Assembly: GCA_963676515.1 (NCBI GenBank)
Contig: OY781061.1
Location: forward strand, 1,364,001 to 1,428,000
Direction: 5' to 3'
DNA: 64,000 nt
DNA from: G963667145 sp963676515 [NCBI: Candidatus Cloacimonadota bacterium]
GTDB taxonomy: Bacteria > Cloacimonadota > Cloacimonadia > G963667145
The translations under genes were made by a program, and so were the position numbers. Of this stretch, positions 60,445 to 64,000 are shown one piece after another (the stretch's first letter is position 1; every line of letters starts with the position of its first letter). Below the pieces are notes generated by a model that ran no database searches, had not been told where the DNA came from, and saw nothing but the letters and a program-made list of their open reading frames with translations.

Positions 60445-61722
60445 ATGGATATTCAACTGAAAGAGATTAGTTTGTGTAAGAGAGAAGTTACGGTCGTTTT
60501 TCCGACCGATGTGGTGAACAAAGAGTACCAAAAATCTTTGAAAAAATACGCCAAGATGGTTAATATTAAAGGTTTTAGGAAAGGTAAAGCCCCTATAGCT
60601 TTGGTGGAAAAAAGCTATGGCGAGGGGATAGCTACTCAGTTCAGAGAAGATTTTGCGTCGGAGCAGTATAAAATGGTGGTGGACGAGCTAGACCCCAAGC
60701 CTCTTACTGCGGGGAGCATCGTAGATATTCAGCCGCAAGAGAGCGGAGAGTTGGAGATTAAATACTCTTATCAAATAGCACCGAAGTATAAAAAGATCGA
60801 CTATGATGGTGTGCAGATGGTGTTTGAAGAGAGGAAGGTTGGAGCCAAAGAGGTGGATGAGGAGTTGCAAAATCTTCGCTACAAGCTGGGGAAATTGGTG
60901 GAGATAGACTCTACGCCCAAAAAAGGCGACACTATTTACGCTGATATGAAATTTGTGGCTAGTGGCAAAGAGTTCCAAAGAAACTTCATTTATGGTAGCA
61001 CTCCTTACGGCAAGAAGTTTGAGGATGACCTCAAGGGTGTGAAAGTGGGCGATGAGCTGACTTCACAGATGGATTATAGCAAAGAAAAAGATGCGTCGGA
61101 TATGAAAGAGGTGGAGCTAAAGATTACCGCTATCAAAAGGCTGGACTTGCCGAAAGTTGATGATGAGTTGGCAAAAGATGGTGGATTTGAAGATTTGAAA
61201 ACTATGAAAGCTGAAATAAAGAATGAGCTCAAATCTAAGATGGAAGTGGAGTCAATTATTGCCAAAAAGCGAGCTATGGTGGCTTCTTTGCACAAAGCGA
61301 GCGAATTGGAAGTGCCTCAAGATATGGTGATGGAGTACGCTCAGCAAATGGCAGAGCCTTATGTGAAAGCTTACAAATCGAAAATCTCTGGGGTTATGCC
61401 GATGTTTATGCAGATGGCAGAGGCTCAGCTTCGTGAGATATATGTGCTGGAATTTTTCCGTGAAAATTTGGGTGTGAAGCTCACGGATAACGAAAAAGAA
61501 AAGTTCATTAAGCAAAATGCAGATGGAATGAAGATGGATTTGGTTGAGTACAAAGAGAAATATAAAGATAGCATCGCCGAGGAAAAGAAATATTTTGCTC
61601 CAGCTTTGGAAAACAAAATTGTGGATAAGGTGGTCAAGAGTATGGAAGTGGTGAGTCCTGAAGATGCGGAAAAGAAAGCTACCGAGAGCCAAGAGAAAAG
61701 CGAAAAGAAAGAGGCTAAGTAA
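60445..61722 (+). CDS. tig: Trigger factor
   Basis: Ribosome-associated chaperone, 425 aa. The N-terminal ribosome-docking loop is [19 protein letters not shown] (about residues 42-60, with the GFRxGKxP signature). A PPIase-like FKBP domain (about 150-235) and a helical C-terminal domain follow; the tail is Lys/Glu-rich. The ATG at 60445 after TTAGGAG is chosen over an ATG at 60424. Its TAA overlaps the clpP ATG, forming the usual tig-clpP-clpX operon. Confidence 0.94.
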   Translation: MDIQLKEISLCKREVTVVFPTDVVNKEYQKSLKKYAKMVNIKGFRKGKAPIALVEKSYGEGIATQFREDFASEQYKMVVDELDPKPLTAGSIVDIQPQESGELEIKYSYQIAPKYKKIDYDGVQMVFEERKVGAKEVDEELQNLRYKLGKLVEIDSTPKKGDTIYADMKFVASGKEFQRNFIYGSTPYGKKFEDDLKGVKVGDELTSQMDYSKEKDASDMKEVELKITAIKRLDLPKVDDELAKDGGFEDLKTMKAEIKNELKSKMEVESIIAKKRAMVASLHKASELEVPQDMVMEYAQQMAEPYVKAYKSKISGVMPMFMQMAEAQLREIYVLEFFRENLGVKLTDNEKEKFIKQNADGMKMDLVEYKEKYKDSIAEEKKYFAPALENKIVDKVVKSMEVVSPEDAEKKATESQEKSEKKEAK

Positions 61723-62318
61723 TGTCCTTTGTACCGATGGTGGTGGAGCAATCTGGTCGTGGTGAGCGAGCTTACGACATATTTTCTCGTTTGCTGAAAG
61801 ACAGGATTATCTTTATCGGCTCGCAAATCGACGACACTTTGGCGAATCTTGTTTGTGCCCAACTTTTGCACTTAGAAAGCGAAGATCCGCACAAAGATAT
61901 TTATATTTACCTAAACTCTCCTGGAGGAGTAGTAACTGCGGGGTTGGCTATCTATGACACGATGCAGTTTGTCTCTCCCAAAGTCTCCACTATCTGTATC
62001 GGGCAAGCTTGCTCTATGGCGGCGGTGCTACTGGCAGGTGGAGAAAAGGGTAAAAGATTTGCCCTGAAGAACGCTCGGGTGATGATTCATCAACCTCTGG
62101 GCGGTATGCAGGGGCAAGCTACGGATATAGAAATACATACAACTGAAATATTGAAAGTCAGAGATAAGCTAAACAAGATACTGAGTCAGCACACCGGACA
62201 AACTTTGAAAAAGATAGAGAAAGATACAAATCGTGACTTCTTTATGTCGGCGAAAGAGAGTGAAAAATACGGTATTTTGGATAAGGTGCTGGTGGACAGG
62301 AGCCAAGTAAATGAGTGA
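61722..62318 (+). CDS. clpP: ATP-dependent Clp protease proteolytic subunit
   Basis: Serine protease subunit, 198 aa. The catalytic residues are S98 in [15 protein letters not shown]123 in MIHQPLGG and the aspartate near 172 ([14 protein letters not shown]). Fourteen subunits form the chamber used with ClpX. The TAATG overlap with tig and 8-base overlap with clpX mark an operon. Confidence 0.97.
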   Translation: MSFVPMVVEQSGRGERAYDIFSRLLKDRIIFIGSQIDDTLANLVCAQLLHLESEDPHKDIYIYLNSPGGVVTAGLAIYDTMQFVSPKVSTICIGQACSMAAVLLAGGEKGKRFALKNARVMIHQPLGGMQGQATDIEIHTTEILKVRDKLNKILSQHTGQTLKKIEKDTNRDFFMSAKESEKYGILDKVLVDRSQVNE

Positions 62319-63522
62319 ATATAGGAAAAATAGGTGTTCTTTTTGTGGAGAGCCAGAGACCGAATCGCGAGAGCTGATAAAAGTTTCTAATGTGGCTATT
62401 TGCAGTGAGTGTGTGGAACATTGTGCAAATATTTTTCAAGAGAGAAATCAGGCGGAAGGGCAAGCGGATGCAAAGGTTCAGTTGCCGACACCTGCACAGA
62501 TAAAAGAGTATTTGGACGAGTATGTAATAGGGCAAAATTCGCCTAAGAAAACGATAGCTGTGGCGGTTTACAATCATTATAAACGCGTGTGGCAAGCCAA
62601 AGAGGATGACGAGGTGAAGATCGAGAAGAGCAACATCTTGATGCTGGGTCCCACGGGCTGTGGCAAGACTTATATCGCTCAGACTTTGGCGAAGATGCTG
62701 AAAGTGCCTTTTGCTATAGCAGATGCTACTACCCTCACGGAAGCTGGCTATGTGGGTGAAGATGTGGAGAATATTCTAGTCAGACTCTTGCAGAGTGCCA
62801 ATTACGATGTGAAGAAAGCGGAAAAGGGCATCATCTATATCGATGAGATAGACAAGATTGCTCGCAAGTCCGAAAGTACTAGTATCACCAGAGATGTTTC
62901 TGGTGAGGGCGTGCAACAGGCGATACTGAAGATATTGGAAGGAACGAGTGTAAATGTGCCACCCAAAGGCGGACGCAAACATCCCAACCAAGATTTCATC
63001 CAGATGGATACGACCAACATTTTGTTCATCGTGGGCGGAGCTTTTGCAGGTATAGAGAAGTTGATTAAGCAGAGAGTGAATAAGAAAAATATCGGGTTTG
63101 ATTCTACGATTATTACCAAAGAGCAAAAGAAAGAGCTGATGCATCAGGTGAACTACGAGGATATCTTGCATTATGGATTGATACCAGAGATGATCGGTCG
63201 TTTGCCAGTGCTGACGACTTTTGAGCGATTGGATAAAGTTGCTCTCAAAAGCATCTTGACTGTGCCGAAAAATGCACTAGTGAAGCAGTACAAGGCTTTG
63301 TTTGCTCTGGAGGATGTGGAGCTGGAAATCACCGATGAAGCACTGGAAAAGGTGGCAGAGTTGGCGATGATGCAGAAGTTGGGAGCGAGAAGTTTACGCT
63401 CGATAATGGAAAAAAGTATGCTGGAAATAATGTATGAAGTGCCAGATATGGCAGGATTGCAAAAATGCGTGGTCGGGCAAGATGTCATCACAGATGGTGG
63501 CAAACCAGAGTATAAGTTTTAA
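62311..63522 (+). CDS. clpX: ATP-dependent Clp protease ATP-binding subunit ClpX
   Basis: AAA+ unfoldase, 403 aa, feeding ClpP. The N-terminal zinc-binding domain has C9, C12, C31 and C34. Walker A is GPTGCGKT (113-120), Walker [10 protein letters not shown], and the ClpP loop is near residue 255-265 ([10 protein letters not shown] region). ATVEGR-like arginine finger segments and a C-terminal domain ([19 protein letters not shown]) are typical. A terminator follows. Confidence 0.97.
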   Translation: MSEYRKNRCSFCGEPETESRELIKVSNVAICSECVEHCANIFQERNQAEGQADAKVQLPTPAQIKEYLDEYVIGQNSPKKTIAVAVYNHYKRVWQAKEDDEVKIEKSNILMLGPTGCGKTYIAQTLAKMLKVPFAIADATTLTEAGYVGEDVENILVRLLQSANYDVKKAEKGIIYIDEIDKIARKSESTSITRDVSGEGVQQAILKILEGTSVNVPPKGGRKHPNQDFIQMDTTNILFIVGGAFAGIEKLIKQRVNKKNIGFDSTIITKEQKKELMHQVNYEDILHYGLIPEMIGRLPVLTTFERLDKVALKSILTVPKNALVKQYKALFALEDVELEITDEALEKVAELAMMQKLGARSLRSIMEKSMLEIMYEVPDMAGLQKCVVGQDVITDGGKPEYKF

Positions 63523-63538
63523 GTTTTTATAATTTTTT

Positions 63539-63572
63539 AAAGCGGTTCAAGTTTACTTGAGCCGCTTTTTTT
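63539..63572 (+). terminator. Rho-independent terminator after clpX
   Basis: Arms AAGCGGTTCAAG and CTTGAGCCGCTT (one G-T pair) around TTTA, with a T-run after. Confidence 0.9.
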
Positions 63573-63576
63573 GTTT

Positions 63577-63630
63577 TTAACACAATCTTAACATTTTCCT
63601 TATAAAATTTTAACATTTGAAGTGTATAAC
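63577..63630 (+). promoter_or_regulatory. Pho-box-like direct repeats and -10 element of pstS
   Basis: TTAACA occurs at 63577-63582, 63588-63593 and 63610-63615, with a degraded CTTATA at 63599-63604, so four hexamers at an exact 11-base period. This is the layout bound head-to-tail by PhoB/PhoP-type regulators. A TATAAC at 63625-63630 lies nine bases after the last hexamer, the usual position of an activated promoter's -10. No good -35 is present, as expected for a promoter needing activation. Confidence 0.65.
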
Positions 63631-63686
63631 AGTTTAGAGGCTAAAAAAAATAGCCAATTAACAAATGAAAAAATCAAGGAGAAAAA

Positions 63687-64000
63687 ATGAAAAAACTTTT
63701 AGTTTTGTTTAGTTTGGGAGCGTTGACATTTATGGGCTGCAAAGGAGAAATCCCAAAAGTGACTATAGCTGGCTCTACGACTGTGCTCCCCATAGCTCAG
63801 GCTACGGCAGAATCTTTTATGCAAGAGCATAGTGAGGTGGATGTGAGCGTGAGAGGCGGAGGGTCGTCTGTGGGTATAGTGGGCATCATCGAGGGCACTG
63901 TGGATATTGGTGATGCCTCTCGTGAAGCAAAAAGCAAGGAGATGGAGAAAGCCAGAGCAGAGGGCGTAGAGTTGGTGAAGCATATAGTGGCTTTCGATGG
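63687..64000 (+). CDS. pstS: Phosphate ABC transporter substrate-binding protein PstS (3' end outside window)
   Basis: The first 104 residues of a periplasmic phosphate-binding protein. An N-terminal signal MKKLLVLFSLGALTFMGC suggests a lipoprotein with Cys18. The phosphate-binding loop pattern IAGSTTVLPIA and the RGGGSSVGI and IGDASREAKSKE stretches are typical of PstS. ATG at 63687 follows AAGGA. The rest of the gene, and any pstCAB-phoU, lie beyond the window. Upstream Pho-box-like repeats support phosphate control. Confidence 0.92.
   Translation, partial: MKKLLVLFSLGALTFMGCKGEIPKVTIAGSTTVLPIAQATAESFMQEHSEVDVSVRGGGSSVGIVGIIEGTVDIGDASREAKSKEMEKARAEGVELVKHIVAFD

Overview
The window is chromosomal DNA of a Gram-negative, anaerobic, fermentative bacterium. 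LptF/LptG show that it has an LPS outer membrane. An [FeFe]-hydrogenase and an oxygen-sensitive-type cysteine desulfidase point to anaerobic life. Adenine deaminase, CstA and FtcD indicate feeding on peptides, purines and amino acids. The glycine-tRNA ligase is the two-subunit type (beta subunit here). Base composition is moderate, roughly 40-45% GC by eye, with AT-rich exceptions near 39.5-41.2 kb and 45.4-45.8 kb. I cannot assign a phylum: gene content resembles Fibrobacterota/Cloacimonadota-like groups, but this is only an impression.

Layout. 0-3.5 kb: the C-terminal part of an [FeFe]-hydrogenase, a LOG-family phosphoribohydrolase and argH. 3.5-4.5 kb: repeat island 1. 4.5-10 kb (minus strand): a tightly overlapping histidine operon, hisG, hisC fused to a HAD phosphatase, hisB, a DUF89 phosphatase, hisH and a methyltransferase, with a MerR regulator upstream. 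10-13.3 kb: an exported SUMF1-domain protein and lptF-lptG. 13.3-17.3 kb (minus): dus, then parA-parB-M23 peptidase-bactofilin-AtpI-like membrane protein. 17.5-21.7 kb: a purine-type NCS2 permease, tRNA-Val and a membrane-anchored STAND-type NTPase with seven 48-residue TPR-like repeats. 21.7-23.2 kb: repeat island 2. 23.2-26.7 kb: rpsU, cvpA, a PhoB/PhoR-like two-component system translationally coupled to a small sigma factor, and tRNA-Ala. 26.7-35.5 kb: hisD, cstA, a three-gene Get3/ArsA-like module, a phosphohexomutase, glyS and a Smg-like gene. 35.5-47.9 kb: topA, a divergent PEP-carboxykinase-like protein, an AT-rich sulfatase-fold membrane protein, aconitase, cyuA, icd and ftcD. 48-54.6 kb: htpG, an ECF sigma/anti-sigma/periplasmic sensor operon on the minus strand, adenine deaminase and a BrkB-like protein. 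54.7-56.5 kb: rpoD. 56.5-58.1 kb: repeat island 3. 58.1-64 kb: an EF-G paralogue, tRNA-Leu, tig-clpP-clpX, and the start of pstS behind a direct-repeat Pho-box-like array.

How the parts fit. Histidine synthesis is split between the minus-strand operon and a distant hisD. The histidinol-phosphatase step is probably supplied by the HAD domain fused to HisC. Aconitase and icd give an oxidative route from citrate to 2-oxoglutarate. The NCS2 permease and adenine deaminase suggest purine salvage. Tig, ClpP, ClpX and HtpG form a protein quality-control set. The 11-bp-spaced TTAACA repeats before pstS could be the target of the PhoB/PhoR-like pair at 24 kb.

The three intergenic islands share a common set of dispersed repeats: a 226-bp element, a ~215-273-bp element, several short palindromes and a 40-bp tandem unit. 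No CRISPR array, transposase, integrase or prophage gene was found. The best candidates for less-described biology are the STAND/TPR protein, the Get3-like trio, the HisC-HAD fusion with DUF89, and the composite repeat islands.
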